Shown here one piece after another: positions 24,731-32,920 of a stretch of 54,353 nucleotides of DNA. The DNA is from Candidatus Accumulibacter phosphatis. GTDB taxonomy: Bacteria > Pseudomonadota > Gammaproteobacteria > Burkholderiales > Rhodocyclaceae. The position numbers and the translations under genes were made by a program. Location: contig NZ_SPMY01000027.1 of NCBI RefSeq assembly GCF_012939955.1, positions 1 through 54,353 on the forward strand, in the 5' to 3' direction. Under the pieces are notes generated by a model. The model was not told the origin of the DNA. It searched no databases and was given only the letters and a program-made list of their open reading frames with translations. Position 1 is the stretch's first letter; each line of letters opens with the position of its first letter.

Positions 24731-25503
24731 CGCTCCCTGCTTGCCGGCAGCGAAAATCCGTTGCGTTCGAAGATGGCGCGCGCCGTCGGTTTTTGCAGAT
24801 AGTCGTAGAAACGGCTGGCGTCTTCGCCGGCGTGACGGGTCAGCGCCATACGCTGACGCAAGGGCGGGTGCCAGTTCTCGGGAATCAGCGCCGCGACGCC
24901 GTGCCGGGCGAGCTCGGGCGCCTTGACCAGCGACCAGGCAACGATGCCGCCCTGCGCCGAACCGCTGAGTGCAAACTGCGCCGCCTGCGCGACGTTCTCG
25001 CCGAGCACCAGCTTCCCTTGCAGCACTGCCCAGAGGCCGGCGCGTTCGAGGACGGCACGCGCGGCACGCCCGTACGGCGCGTGCTGCGGGTTGGCGATCG
25101 CCAGATGCTGTAGGCGACCATCGCTGATCGCCGCCGCCAGATCGCGCAATTCGCTGTCGACCTTCAGCGACGAGCCATGCGGCGCCAGCAGTGCGAGACG
25201 GCCAATTGCGTAGAGCTGGCCCTGGTCGCGCAACAGACCCTGCTCGGCGAGGCGGATGATGTACTCCTCGTCAGCCGAGAGGAAGAGTTCGAAAGGTGCT
25301 CCCTGCGGGATTTGGCGGGCGAAGTTACCCGAGGAACCAAAGGAGAGGGCCACCTTGTTGCCCGTTTCTTGCTCGTAACGGGCCGCGATCTGGCCGAGCG
25401 CGAACTGCAGATCGGAGGCGGCAGCGACTTTGGTCGGCTGGGCGTTGGCAACATGGGCAACGCTGGCGACGAGGCTCAGCAGGAGGAAAAGCAGGAAGCG
25501 CAT
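24727..25503 (-). CDS. modA: Periplasmic molybdate-binding protein ModA
   Basis: 258 residues from the ATG at MRFLLFLLLS, which opens a typical signal peptide (FLLLSLVASVAHVANAQ). The mature part has TKVAAASDLQFALGQIAARYEQ, KVALSFGSSGNFARQI, APFELFLSADEEYIIRLAEQG, AIANPQHAPYGRAARAVLERAG and GIVAWSL, the standard ModA ligand-site blocks. It binds molybdate or tungstate and hands it to ModB. An in-frame extension up to 25647 is less likely because the signal peptide begins at 25503. Upstream lies a 205-base gap with a large GC hairpin. Confidence 0.9.
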   Translation of the reverse strand: MRFLLFLLLSLVASVAHVANAQPTKVAAASDLQFALGQIAARYEQETGNKVALSFGSSGNFARQIPQGAPFELFLSADEEYIIRLAEQGLLRDQGQLYAIGRLALLAPHGSSLKVDSELRDLAAAISDGRLQHLAIANPQHAPYGRAARAVLERAGLWAVLQGKLVLGENVAQAAQFALSGSAQGGIVAWSLVKAPELARHGVAALIPENWHPPLRQRMALTRHAGEDASRFYDYLQKPTARAIFERNGFSLPASRER

Positions 25504-25622
25504 GTTGTTGTGATTGGTGGGGGAAGGCGTGCCTGCCGCTGACGAACGTGGCAAATAGCAGCGACTGCGCACGCGTATGACGGTCGTCGAACAGCGAGGG
25601 TCGCGAGCCGCAGCCCGCGGCT

Positions 25623-25667
25623 CCCCTCTCCCCAAGCCCTCCCCCACGAGGGGGGAGGGGCGAGGGG
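25623..25667 (-). repeat. Large GC-rich imperfect hairpin upstream of modA
   Basis: An inner stem CCCTCCCCC-acga-GGGGGGAGGG is nested in an outer stem CCCCTCTCCCC / GGGGCGAGGGG with one mismatch. It lies between the D-2-hydroxyacid dehydrogenase stop and the modA start and could end or attenuate transcription, or be a REP-like unit. Its C-rich block plus stem resembles the central part of the 125-bp repeats. Confidence 0.5.
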
Positions 25668-25708
25668 TGGCGCTGGCAATGGAAGCGCCGGCAGTTGTGT
25701 GGCGCTGT

Positions 25709-26665
25709 TCATGTCAACACGTGTTGTGGCTCGCCGCGAGCGAAGGCTTCGAGGTTGCTGATCAACTGCTCGGCGAGGGCCTGCATCGCTGGCTGGCTGG
25801 CCCAGGCGATGTGCGGGGTGAGCATGAAGTTGGGCAGCGCCAGCAGCTCGGGAGCGAGCAGGGGGTTGCCGTTGCGCGGTGGCTCGACGCTGAGGACGTC
25901 GAAACCGGCGCCGGCGATCCAGCCTTCCTGCAGCGCCCGGGCCAGGGCGCTTTCGTCGACCAGGCCACCGCGCGCGGTATTGATCAGCAGGGCGGAAGGC
26001 TTCATCGAACGTAGTTCGCTTTCGCCGATCAGCTTGCTCGTTTCGGCGCTCAGCGGGCAGTGCAGTGAAACCGCATCGGCTTGGCGCAGCGCTTCGGCGA
26101 ACAAGGTATAGCCCGGACGAACGCTGAGCGCATCCTTGCGTTCGCTGCGCAGCACGCGCATGCCGAAGGCGGCGGCCAGGCGGGCGACGCCGCTGCCGAG
26201 GTTGCCGCTGCCGATCAGCGCCAGCGTCGCGCCATGCAGATCGCGGATCGGGTAATCGAAAAAGCAGAACTGCTCGGCACGCTGCCAGCTTCCGTCGGCA
26301 ACCGCCTGCCGATAGGCGAAGATGTTGCGCGACAGCGCCAGCAGCATCGCCAGCACGTGCTCGGGAACGGTATGCGCAGCGTAGCCACGGATGTTCGAGA
26401 CGACGATGCCGCGCACGCGGCAGGCCTCGAGGTCGATGTTGTTGGCGCCGGTCGCGGCGACCGCGACCATCTGCAAGGCGGGCAGCGCGGCGATCAGTTC
26501 GGCGTCGATCCGCAGTTTGTTGACGATGGCTATCGTCGCTCCGGCGAGCCGCTCCTTGACCTCGCCCTGCAGGGTTTTCGCATGTTCGGCCCAATGGTGC
26601 GGAAAATCCGGCCGGCGGACTTCGGCGATGATCGAGTCGCGCTCGAGATAGACGATTCGGTGCAT
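25709..26665 (-). CDS. D-2-hydroxyacid dehydrogenase (NAD-dependent)
   Basis: 318 residues from MHRIVYLERDS. It has the substrate-binding part with VAVAATGANNID, the Rossmann dinucleotide loop LALIGSGNLGSGVARLAAAFGMRV, and the catalytic residues in NTARGGLVDE (Arg), GAGFDVLSVEPP (Glu) and LTPHIAWAS (His). It reduces or oxidises 2-hydroxy acids such as glycerate, glyoxylate/glycolate or lactate. Exact substrate cannot be told from sequence; the wording is like glycerate dehydrogenases (HprA type). Location among lactate-utilisation genes suggests a role in 2-hydroxyacid metabolism. A longer upstream frame to 26779 overlaps the aldehyde-dehydrogenase end and was not chosen. Confidence 0.85.
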   Translation of the reverse strand: MHRIVYLERDSIIAEVRRPDFPHHWAEHAKTLQGEVKERLAGATIAIVNKLRIDAELIAALPALQMVAVAATGANNIDLEACRVRGIVVSNIRGYAAHTVPEHVLAMLLALSRNIFAYRQAVADGSWQRAEQFCFFDYPIRDLHGATLALIGSGNLGSGVARLAAAFGMRVLRSERKDALSVRPGYTLFAEALRQADAVSLHCPLSAETSKLIGESELRSMKPSALLINTARGGLVDESALARALQEGWIAGAGFDVLSVEPPRNGNPLLAPELLALPNFMLTPHIAWASQPAMQALAEQLISNLEAFARGEPQHVLT

Positions 26666-26673
26666 GGCTCCGC

Positions 26674-27401
26674 TCAATCCACGCAAGGCTTGTCGTAGCG
26701 GAAGGCAATTTCGGCAACCTTGGCGCCCAGCGCCGGATCGCCGGCAAAGCACAGCCGGCTGACCTCGCTGAGCCCACAAAGCCCTTCGATAGCCGCCAGG
26801 TCGCCGTGCAGAACGTTGAAAACACCGCCAGGGAAAGCGCTGCGAGCGCTCAGTTCGGCCAGTGCGAAAGCGGCTGATGGCGCTTTCGGGCTCGGCTTGA
26901 CGACGACCGTCGCACCGGCCAGCAGTGCCGGAACGGCATGCCGCAACGGGCCGAGGAGTGGCGCACTGTCGTCGCTGACGATGGCCACGACAGCATTGGC
27001 CGCCGTGCCGGTGCTTCCTGTGTCGCTTGCGGCGGCGGGGGCGACGGCCGCGCAGCAGGCTCAGCGCGTCGCCGACTTCGGCTGCCGCGAGCGCAGCGTC
27101 CTTGCCGCTTTCCTCGCTGATCAGCGCCGCAAAATGCTCGCCGTACCCAGCCAGTGCATCGGCCAGCGCCAGCAGCAGCGCGGCACGCTCGGCGACGCTT
27201 CGGGCGGCCCAATCAGGCAGCGCCGCCTGCGCCGACGTGGCGGCAGCAAGCGCTTCGGACGCGCCACACAGGGGTGTGCGCCGCTTGATCTCGCCGCTGG
27301 CCGCGTCGCGGACATCGAAAAAAAGCCGGCGCCATGGTCAGATAGGCGCGCCCATTGATCCACAGCGGTATGGCCAGGACCTGATCGATTTCGGACATCA
27401 T
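26674..27401 (-). pseudogene. Aldehyde dehydrogenase N-terminal remnant, two frame breaks
   Basis: After removing one base each in A7 27318-27324 and G5 27037-27041 a protein of about 241 residues results. Parts are LAIPLWINGRAYLTM, then EIKRRTPLCGASEAL, DWAARSVAERAALLLALADAL, HFAALISEESGKDAALAAAEVG and the cofactor region LLGPLRHAVPALLAGATVVVKPSPKAP, PGGVFNVLHG. This is the NAD-binding half of an aldehyde dehydrogenase. It stops after RYDKPCVD, just before the usual LELGGK and catalytic Cys segments, so no active enzyme can result even with the frame repaired. The frame breaks are probably sequence errors; the missing catalytic half is not. Either a decayed gene or a repurposed NAD-binding protein. 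Confidence 0.65.
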
Positions 27402-27425
27402 TCGGAAATTTTGCTCCTTGCTTGC

Positions 27426-27457
27426 TTAATGTAAGAGTCGCGCAAGCGACTCACGAA
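27426..27457 (-). repeat. Partial copy of the dispersed repeat (inverted)
   Basis: TTAATGTAAGAGTCGCGCAA and the following CGACTCACGAA are the reverse complement of the third-hairpin end (TTCGTGAGTCGC to CACATTAA) of the 125-bp repeats at 16372, 22038 and 42118. Only the last 32 bases of the unit are present, between lutB and the aldehyde dehydrogenase remnant. Confidence 0.75.
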
Positions 27458-27507
27458 TTGAGGAAATGCTCGCCAGCGGACCAAAGAGGACAAAGCGCCG
27501 GCATGCT

Positions 27508-28974
27508 TCACTTGCCGCGCCGCTGCTGGCGATACAAGTCGTGAAACGTCCTGCCCTGCGGTGCCGGCAGGTCGCGAGCAGCGCTCCAGCTCGGCGCGAT
27601 AGGCAGCACTTCGATGTGCTCGCGGCCAGCGGCGAGCCAGTTCAGATAGCGGACGGCGATGCGGGCGCTCAGCGCATAAAGCGCCGGGCGCGCCGCCAGC
27701 CAGGCCCAAAGTCGCAGGCCGAGGCGTTCGCTGCGCGGGCGCAGGCCGGCGCGCGTCTGCCGCTGGCGCAGCTGGCGCAACAGTCCCGGCAGAGGAATCC
27801 GGACAGGGCAGACGACGCTGCACTGCTGGCAAAGTGTCGAGGCCTGCGGCAGGTCGAGCGCTTTGTCAATGCCGCCGAAAAGCGGCGTCAGGACCGAACC
27901 CATCGGCCCCGGGTAGACCCAGCCGTAGGCGTGCCCGCCAACCGTCTGATAGACCGGGCAATGATTCAGGCAGGCGCCGCAACGAATGCAACTCAGCATC
28001 GACTGGAACTCGGTGCCGAGCAGGCCGACGCGACCGTTGTCGACCAGGATGAAGACCATCGTCTCGGGACCATCGCCATCATTGGCATCCTCACCGGCAG
28101 GACTGCTGCGCTTGTTACCGGTGAGCAGCGAGACGTAGTTGGAGATCACCTGGCCGGTGGCCGAGCGCGGCAAGAGGCGCATCAGGGTCGCGAAATCGTC
28201 CAGTGTCGGGACGATTTTTTCGATACCGGTGATCACCACATGCACTTTTGGCAGCGTCGTCACCATCCGCCCGTTGCCTTCGTTGGTCACCAGCGCGGCA
28301 CTGCCGGTCTCGGCGATCAGGAAGTTGGCGCCGGAAATGCCCATCTCGGCGCTGACGAAATGCTCACGCAGCACTTCGCGCGCTTCCCGGGTCAGTGCCG
28401 GAATGTCGGTCTTGCGCGGCGTGCCGTGCGTCCTGGCAAAGAGGTCGGCGACTTGGTCCACGTTCTTGTGCATCACCGGCGCGATGATGTGCGACGGCGG
28501 TTCGTTGCCGGCAATCTGCAGGATGTATTCGCCGAGGTCGGTTTCGACCGGCTGGATACCGGCAGCTTCGAGTGCCTGGTTGAGGTCAGCCTCTTCGGAA
28601 AGCATCGACTTCGACTTGATCACCTTGCGCACGCCGTGCTGCCGCGCGATGTCGAGCACCAAATCACAGATTTCCTTGCCGTCGCGCGCCCAGAGAACGG
28701 TCGCGCCGCGTGCCGTGGCCTTCTCTTCAAAGACTTCGAGCCAGGCGTCAAGCTTGCCGACGACGCGTTGGCGGATCGCTTCGCCAGCGTCGCGCAAGGC
28801 TTCGAAAGCCGCGTCGCCCTGACCTTCGCTGGCCCGCTCCTGGTCATAATCGCGCACCGCTAGCGCACGCGTGTCGACGAATTTGCCTTTGGCCTTGCGC
28901 AGATTGGCCTGCAGGCGAACGTCGGCGAGCATCGTGCCGACGCGCGCCTTGAAGAACATTGACTGTTGCCGCAT
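27508..28974 (-). CDS. lutB: Lactate utilisation iron-sulfur protein LutB
   Basis: 488 residues. The N-terminal LUD-like domain (VLWARDGKEICDLVLDIARQHG, KSKSMLSEEADLNQALEAAGI, AETGSAALVTNEGNGRMV) is followed by a double 4Fe-4S ferredoxin module with CIRCGACLNHCPVY and CQQCSVVCPVRIPLPGLL. LutB is the electron-transfer core of the LutABC L-lactate oxidising complex. It begins one base before the lutA stop ends, so lutA and lutB are coupled. The C-terminal 100 residues after the second cluster look like the usual DUF3390 extension. Confidence 0.93.
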   Translation of the reverse strand: MRQQSMFFKARVGTMLADVRLQANLRKAKGKFVDTRALAVRDYDQERASEGQGDAAFEALRDAGEAIRQRVVGKLDAWLEVFEEKATARGATVLWARDGKEICDLVLDIARQHGVRKVIKSKSMLSEEADLNQALEAAGIQPVETDLGEYILQIAGNEPPSHIIAPVMHKNVDQVADLFARTHGTPRKTDIPALTREAREVLREHFVSAEMGISGANFLIAETGSAALVTNEGNGRMVTTLPKVHVVITGIEKIVPTLDDFATLMRLLPRSATGQVISNYVSLLTGNKRSSPAGEDANDGDGPETMVFILVDNGRVGLLGTEFQSMLSCIRCGACLNHCPVYQTVGGHAYGWVYPGPMGSVLTPLFGGIDKALDLPQASTLCQQCSVVCPVRIPLPGLLRQLRQRQTRAGLRPRSERLGLRLWAWLAARPALYALSARIAVRYLNWLAAGREHIEVLPIAPSWSAARDLPAPQGRTFHDLYRQQRRGK

Positions 28975-29768
28975 CAGCCAGGGTCTCTGTCGGCGTTGTC
29001 GGCGCTGTCGGCGCTATTTGCGACAGGGCCGGCGACGGCGGACTCGTAGACTCCGGCGAGCACCTCGGCGATGTGCAGCACGCGCGTGCGCCGGTCACCC
29101 ATGCGCCGCAGCTTGCCTTCTATATTGAGCAGGCAGCCGAGGTCGCCGCCAACAACGGCGTCGGCGTCCGCCAGGCGCAGGTTCACGCACTTCTTCTCGG
29201 CGATGGCCGCCGAAATATCGCCAAACTTGAGCGAGAAAGCACCGCCAAAGCCACAACACTCCTCGGCAGCCGGCATTTCCTTGAGCGTCAGGCCGGGCAC
29301 GCGCGCCAGCAGCGCGCGTGCTTGCGCGCGGATGCCGAGGCCACGCAGAGCGCTGCATGAATCATGGTAAGTGACGCTGCCGGCAAACTCGCCGGGCACG
29401 GCATCGACGTTCAGGACGCTGACCAGAAAATCGCTGAGTTCGTAGCAGCGTCCGGCCAGGCGTTCGGCGCGGCTGCGCCAGGGCGGGTCGTCGGCAAACA
29501 GCATCGGGTAAGCATTCCGGATCTGGTCGGCACAAGAACCGCTGGGAACGACCAGGTAGGCAAAGGCTTCGAACTCGGCAATCGTCTTCCTGGCCAGCGC
29601 GACCGCCGCCAGCTGGTCGCCGCTGCTGTACGCGGGCTGGCCGCAGCAGGTCTGGCTGGCCGGAACTTCGACCTCACAGCCGGCGGCCTCGAGCAGCCGG
29701 ATGGTCGCGAAGCCGACGCTCGGGCGCATCAGATCGACCAAACAGCTTACGAACAGGGCAACGCGCAT
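28974..29768 (-). CDS. lutA: Lactate utilisation protein LutA (CCG domain pair)
   Basis: 264 residues from MRVALFVSCLVDLMRPSVG. Two cysteine-rich CCG-type domains are visible: PASQTCCGQPAYSSGD near residue 42, and the second ending in PAAEECCGFGGAFSLKFGDIS near residue 180, with YHDSCSALRGLG between. Such domains bind an iron-sulfur/heterodisulfide-type cofactor and transfer electrons in LutA, GlcF and HdrB. Glycolate oxidase GlcF is the alternative, but the LutB and LutC neighbours decide for LutA. The upstream 139 bases are shared with the divergent IclR regulator gene. Confidence 0.9.
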   Translation of the reverse strand: MRVALFVSCLVDLMRPSVGFATIRLLEAAGCEVEVPASQTCCGQPAYSSGDQLAAVALARKTIAEFEAFAYLVVPSGSCADQIRNAYPMLFADDPPWRSRAERLAGRCYELSDFLVSVLNVDAVPGEFAGSVTYHDSCSALRGLGIRAQARALLARVPGLTLKEMPAAEECCGFGGAFSLKFGDISAAIAEKKCVNLRLADADAVVGGDLGCLLNIEGKLRRMGDRRTRVLHIAEVLAGVYESAVAGPVANSADSADNADRDPG

Positions 29769-29907
29769 GATGGTAAGATATTGCGCCGCACAAGGTAGGG
29801 TGGGCGAGTGGCAGAACGAGCAATAGTAGTCTCCCGCAGGCGAAAACAAAAGCTTGCAGAAACTTGCGACGCTTGCGGACGCTGCCGAAAGGATCGACAG
29901 GAAGGAA

Positions 29908-30690
29908 ATGGCGGAACAGCAGGCAGAAAAGACTTCGATTCAGGTCATCGAGCGCATGATGTCGCTGCTCGATGTGCTGGCCGATCTCCCCGACCCGGTG
30001 AGTCTCAAGGTGCTGGCGAAGAACAGCGGCCTGCACCCGTCAACGACGCACCGGATTCTGGCGGCGATGACCAGCGCCGCGGTCGTCGAGCGCCACGAAA
30101 ACGGCAGCTACACGCTCGGCATCCGGCTGCTCGAACTCGGCAACCTGGTCAAGTCGCGGATCAACATCCGCCAGGTCGCCCTGCCATACATGCAGCAACT
30201 GCATGAGAGCATTGGCGAAGCCGTCAATCTCGGCATTCGCCACGACGACGAGATCATCTACGTCGAACGGACTTCGAGCGGCCGCTCGCTGGTGCGTGTC
30301 GTCTATCTGGTGGGTGGTCGGGCACCCTTGCACCTGACTTCGGTGGGCAAGCTGTTTCTCGCTGCCGACAGCACCGCGGCTGTGCGCGCCTATGCCCGTC
30401 GTACCGGTCTGCCGGGCAAGACGCCACATTCGCTGACGCGCCTCGACGCGCTCGAAAAAGAACTCGACAAAATTCGCCGCCATGAAGTGGCTTTTGACAA
30501 TGAAGAGGCGGAGATCGGCCTGCGCTGTATCGCCGCACCGATCCGCGACGACGAAGATCAGCTGGTCGCCGGCCTTTCCGTTTCGGCGCCCAGCGATCGG
30601 CACAACCCCGACTGGGCGAAGCCGATCAAGGCCATCGCCGAGGACATCGCGCGCGCCCTGGGCCATCAACAAACAGTGCGGCGCAGCTAA
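29908..30690 (+). CDS. IclR-family transcriptional regulator
   Basis: 260 residues from the ATG with a GAAGGA ribosome-binding site; a TTG start at 29854 would add 18 residues. The N-terminal winged helix (IQVIERMMSLLDVLADLP, LKVLAKNSGLHPSTTHRILAAM) and the C-terminal effector domain (RVVYLVGGRAPLHLTSVGKLFLA, LRCIAAPIRDDEDQLVAGLSVS) are standard for IclR. It binds small-molecule effectors in the cytoplasm. It is divergent from lutA with a 139-base shared intergenic region and is the likely repressor of the lut genes, with lactate or a 2-hydroxy acid as likely effector (inference). Confidence 0.9.
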   Translation: MAEQQAEKTSIQVIERMMSLLDVLADLPDPVSLKVLAKNSGLHPSTTHRILAAMTSAAVVERHENGSYTLGIRLLELGNLVKSRINIRQVALPYMQQLHESIGEAVNLGIRHDDEIIYVERTSSGRSLVRVVYLVGGRAPLHLTSVGKLFLAADSTAAVRAYARRTGLPGKTPHSLTRLDALEKELDKIRRHEVAFDNEEAEIGLRCIAAPIRDDEDQLVAGLSVSAPSDRHNPDWAKPIKAIAEDIARALGHQQTVRRS

Positions 30691-30779
30691 GACGCGCGCT
30701 GGCGATGATTGCGCCGCGTGCCGCCGCCGCTCAGACGCGACGCTTGCTAGACTCTTGCCCCTGTCACGGAGCCCATTGA

Positions 30780-31643
30780 ATGTCCCTTCCGCCGTCGCTG
30801 CTGCCTTTTCTTTTCGTATTTCTGTGGAGCACAGGCTTCATTGGCGCCAAGTTCGGCCTGCCCTACGCCGAGCCCTTGACCTTCCTGCTCACTCGTTACC
30901 TGCTGGTGCTGACGCTGATGCTTCCCTTTGTGCTGCTGACGCGCGCGCCGTGGCCCGCCAATCCGCGTCAGTTTTTCCATATCGCCGTTTCCGGCGTGCT
31001 GGTGCACTGCGTCTATCTGGGCGGCGTGTTCATGGCCATCAAGCACGGTTTGCCGGCGGGGGTAACTGCACTGGTGGTCGGCATGCAGCCGCTGCTGACC
31101 GCCTGCGGAGCCGGCTTCCTGCTCGGCGAACGCGTCTCGCCGCGGCAATGGCTGGGCCTGGCACTGGGCTTCGCCGGGGTGAGCCTGGTCGTCGCCAACA
31201 AGCTTGGCGACGTAGCGTTGGCAGCAATGCTCGTTCCGGCCATTGCCGCGCTGCTCGGCATTACTCTCGGCACCCTGTATCAGAAGCGCTTCTGCCCGAG
31301 ATTTGATCTGCGTACCGGATCGGTGATCCAGTTCCTGCCGACGGCGATCATCACCGCGCTGGTCGCCTCGGCGACCGAGAGCATGGCCATCGAGTGGACG
31401 CCGCAGTTTGTCTTCGCCCTCCTGTGGCTGGTTCTGGTGCTCTCGGTCGGGGCGATCAGCCTGCTCAATGTGCTGATCCGCAGCGGCAGCGCGGTCAATG
31501 TCGCCACTCTGTTCTACCTGACGCCGCCAAGCACGGCGCTCATCGCCTGGCTGCTCTTCGACGAAACGCTGAGCGGCCTGGCGGTCGCCGGCATGGTGCT
31601 GGCGGTCAGCGGCGTTTATCTGGCCCGCGCCACACCGCGATGA
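30780..31643 (+). CDS. EamA/DMT-family transporter
   Basis: 287 residues with ten hydrophobic segments in two repeats of five, as in the drug/metabolite transporter family. Visible features are the opening LPFLFVFLWSTGFIGAKFGLPYAEPLTF, VTALVVGMQPLLTACGAGFLLGERVSPRQWLGLALGFAGV, and the second-repeat SGSAVNVATLFYLTPPSTALIAWLLFDETLSGLAVAGM. It sits in the inner membrane and likely exports a metabolite or amino acid; the substrate is unknown. The stop overlaps the ruvC ATG by four bases (ATGA). Confidence 0.9.
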   Translation: MSLPPSLLPFLFVFLWSTGFIGAKFGLPYAEPLTFLLTRYLLVLTLMLPFVLLTRAPWPANPRQFFHIAVSGVLVHCVYLGGVFMAIKHGLPAGVTALVVGMQPLLTACGAGFLLGERVSPRQWLGLALGFAGVSLVVANKLGDVALAAMLVPAIAALLGITLGTLYQKRFCPRFDLRTGSVIQFLPTAIITALVASATESMAIEWTPQFVFALLWLVLVLSVGAISLLNVLIRSGSAVNVATLFYLTPPSTALIAWLLFDETLSGLAVAGMVLAVSGVYLARATPR

Positions 31644-32219
31644 GGGACTGCGCTCAGGATGGCAGAGCACGCCCATTGCGCATTCTCGGAATCGACCCGG
31701 GCTTGCGCATCACCGGTTTCGGGCTGATCGAAAAAAAACGGCAACCGGCTGGCCTATCTGGCCAGCGGCTGCATCAAGACCGATGCCAGCACCCCTCTGC
31801 CCAGCCGCCTGGGGACGATACACGCCGAACTGCTGACGCTGGTCGCCCGCCACCAACCCGACCAGGCAGCCGTCGAAATTGTCTTCGTCAATATCAATCC
31901 ACAATCGACGCTGCGCCTCGGCCAGGCGCGTGGCGCGGCGATCACCGCGCTGGTCGTCAGTGGCCTCGAAGTCGCCGAGTACACCGCCCTGCAGGTTAAA
32001 CAGGCAGTGGTCGGCAACGGTCACGCCGACAAGGTGCAGGTGCAACACATGGTGCAGCGCCTGTTGTCCCTGTCGGCCGAACCGAGCCCGGATGCCGCCG
32101 ATGCCCTGGCCTGCGCGATTGCGCATGCGCACGGTGGCCAGGGCATCGGGCAATTAGGCAGCCGCGGCCTGCACGTTCGCAATGGCCGCTGGCTGGTCGC
32201 CAAGGAGAGCAAACGATGA
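31640..32219 (+). CDS. ruvC: Holliday junction endonuclease RuvC, frame broken at an A8 tract
   Basis: The start [32 protein letters not shown] is followed by a run of eight A at 31731-31738. With seven A the protein reads on as [19 protein letters not shown] to the end at 192 residues, a normal RuvC length. Catalytic acidic residues are visible in [36 protein letters not shown] and [14 protein letters not shown]. RuvC resolves Holliday junctions with RuvAB. A broken ruvC is unlikely in an otherwise intact ruvCAB block, so the extra A is probably a sequence error. The stop overlaps the ruvA start by four bases. Confidence 0.9.
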
Positions 32220-32791
32220 TCAGCCGTATTAGTGGCATCCTGCTGGAAAAAAATCCGCCGCAGGTGGTGGTCGATGTGCATGGCGTCGGCTATGAACTCG
32301 ATGTCCCGATGAGCACTTTCTACAACCTGCCCGACAACGGCGAGAAGCTCAGCCTGCTGACCCATTTCGTGGTCCGCGAGGATGGGCATTTTCTCTACGG
32401 CTTCGCCAGCGAAGGCGAGCGCTTCGCATTTCGTCAGCTGCTCAAGATCACCGGCGTCGGCGCACGCATGGCGCTGTCGGTGCTGTCAGGCCTGTCGGTC
32501 GGCGACCTGGCGCAGGTCGTTGCCCGTCAGGAAGTCGGCAGACTGACCAAGGTGCCGGGAATCGGCACCAAGACTGCCGAACGCCTGTTGCTCGAACTCA
32601 AGGGCAAGCTCGCCGAGGCGCTACCGACAAGCACCGTGGCCGTCGCCGACAGCCGCAGTGACATTCTCAATGCGCTGTTGGCGCTGGGTTACAATGAGCG
32701 CGAAGGAGGCGCCGCAATGAGGCAGTTGCCAGCCGAAATCACGACTTCCGACGGCATTCGGCAGGCGCTCAAGTTGCTGTCAAAAGTCTGA
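32216..32791 (+). CDS. ruvA: Holliday junction DNA helicase subunit RuvA
   Basis: 191 residues. Domain I has [35 protein letters not shown], domain II has two helix-hairpin-helix units ([18 protein letters not shown] and [20 protein letters not shown]), and domain III (residues 140-191) is the RuvB contact. RuvA binds the junction and loads RuvB. Starts inside the ruvC stop. Confidence 0.96.
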   Translation: MISRISGILLEKNPPQVVVDVHGVGYELDVPMSTFYNLPDNGEKLSLLTHFVVREDGHFLYGFASEGERFAFRQLLKITGVGARMALSVLSGLSVGDLAQVVARQEVGRLTKVPGIGTKTAERLLLELKGKLAEALPTSTVAVADSRSDILNALLALGYNEREGGAAMRQLPAEITTSDGIRQALKLLSKV

Positions 32792-32806
32792 ACCGCGCGT
32801 GAATCC

Positions 32807-32920
32807 ATGAACCCTGGCCACCAGCAACTGATCCAGATCGCCGCTGTTGCGCTGCTGCTGATGCACGCTGGTCCTCGGTCGACTGCCGAGCTGGCGGTCG
32901 AAGCCGGGAAGCAGCCATGA
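32807..32920 (+). CDS. Possible 37-residue ORF coupled to ruvB
   Basis: A short frame, [20 protein letters not shown] and so on to EAGKQP, lies in the gap between ruvA and ruvB, and its TGA overlaps the ruvB ATG as ATGA. The overlap and a hydrophobic stretch IAAVALLLM look like a real coupled leader or small membrane peptide. There is no strong ribosome-binding site, and no family is recognised. It may equally be a chance frame. Confidence 0.3.
   Translation: MNPGHQQLIQIAAVALLLMHAGPRSTAELAVEAGKQP

Noticed and set aside
28974-29768. Glycolate oxidase GlcF
   Set aside because: Neighbouring lutB and lutC and the absence of glcD or glcE nearby favour LutA.
31640-32219. ruvC as a true pseudogene or programmed frameshift
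   Set aside because: The break is one extra A in A8, identical in type to breaks in seven other places including pal; a sequence error is the simplest explanation. Slippage on A8 cannot be fully excluded.
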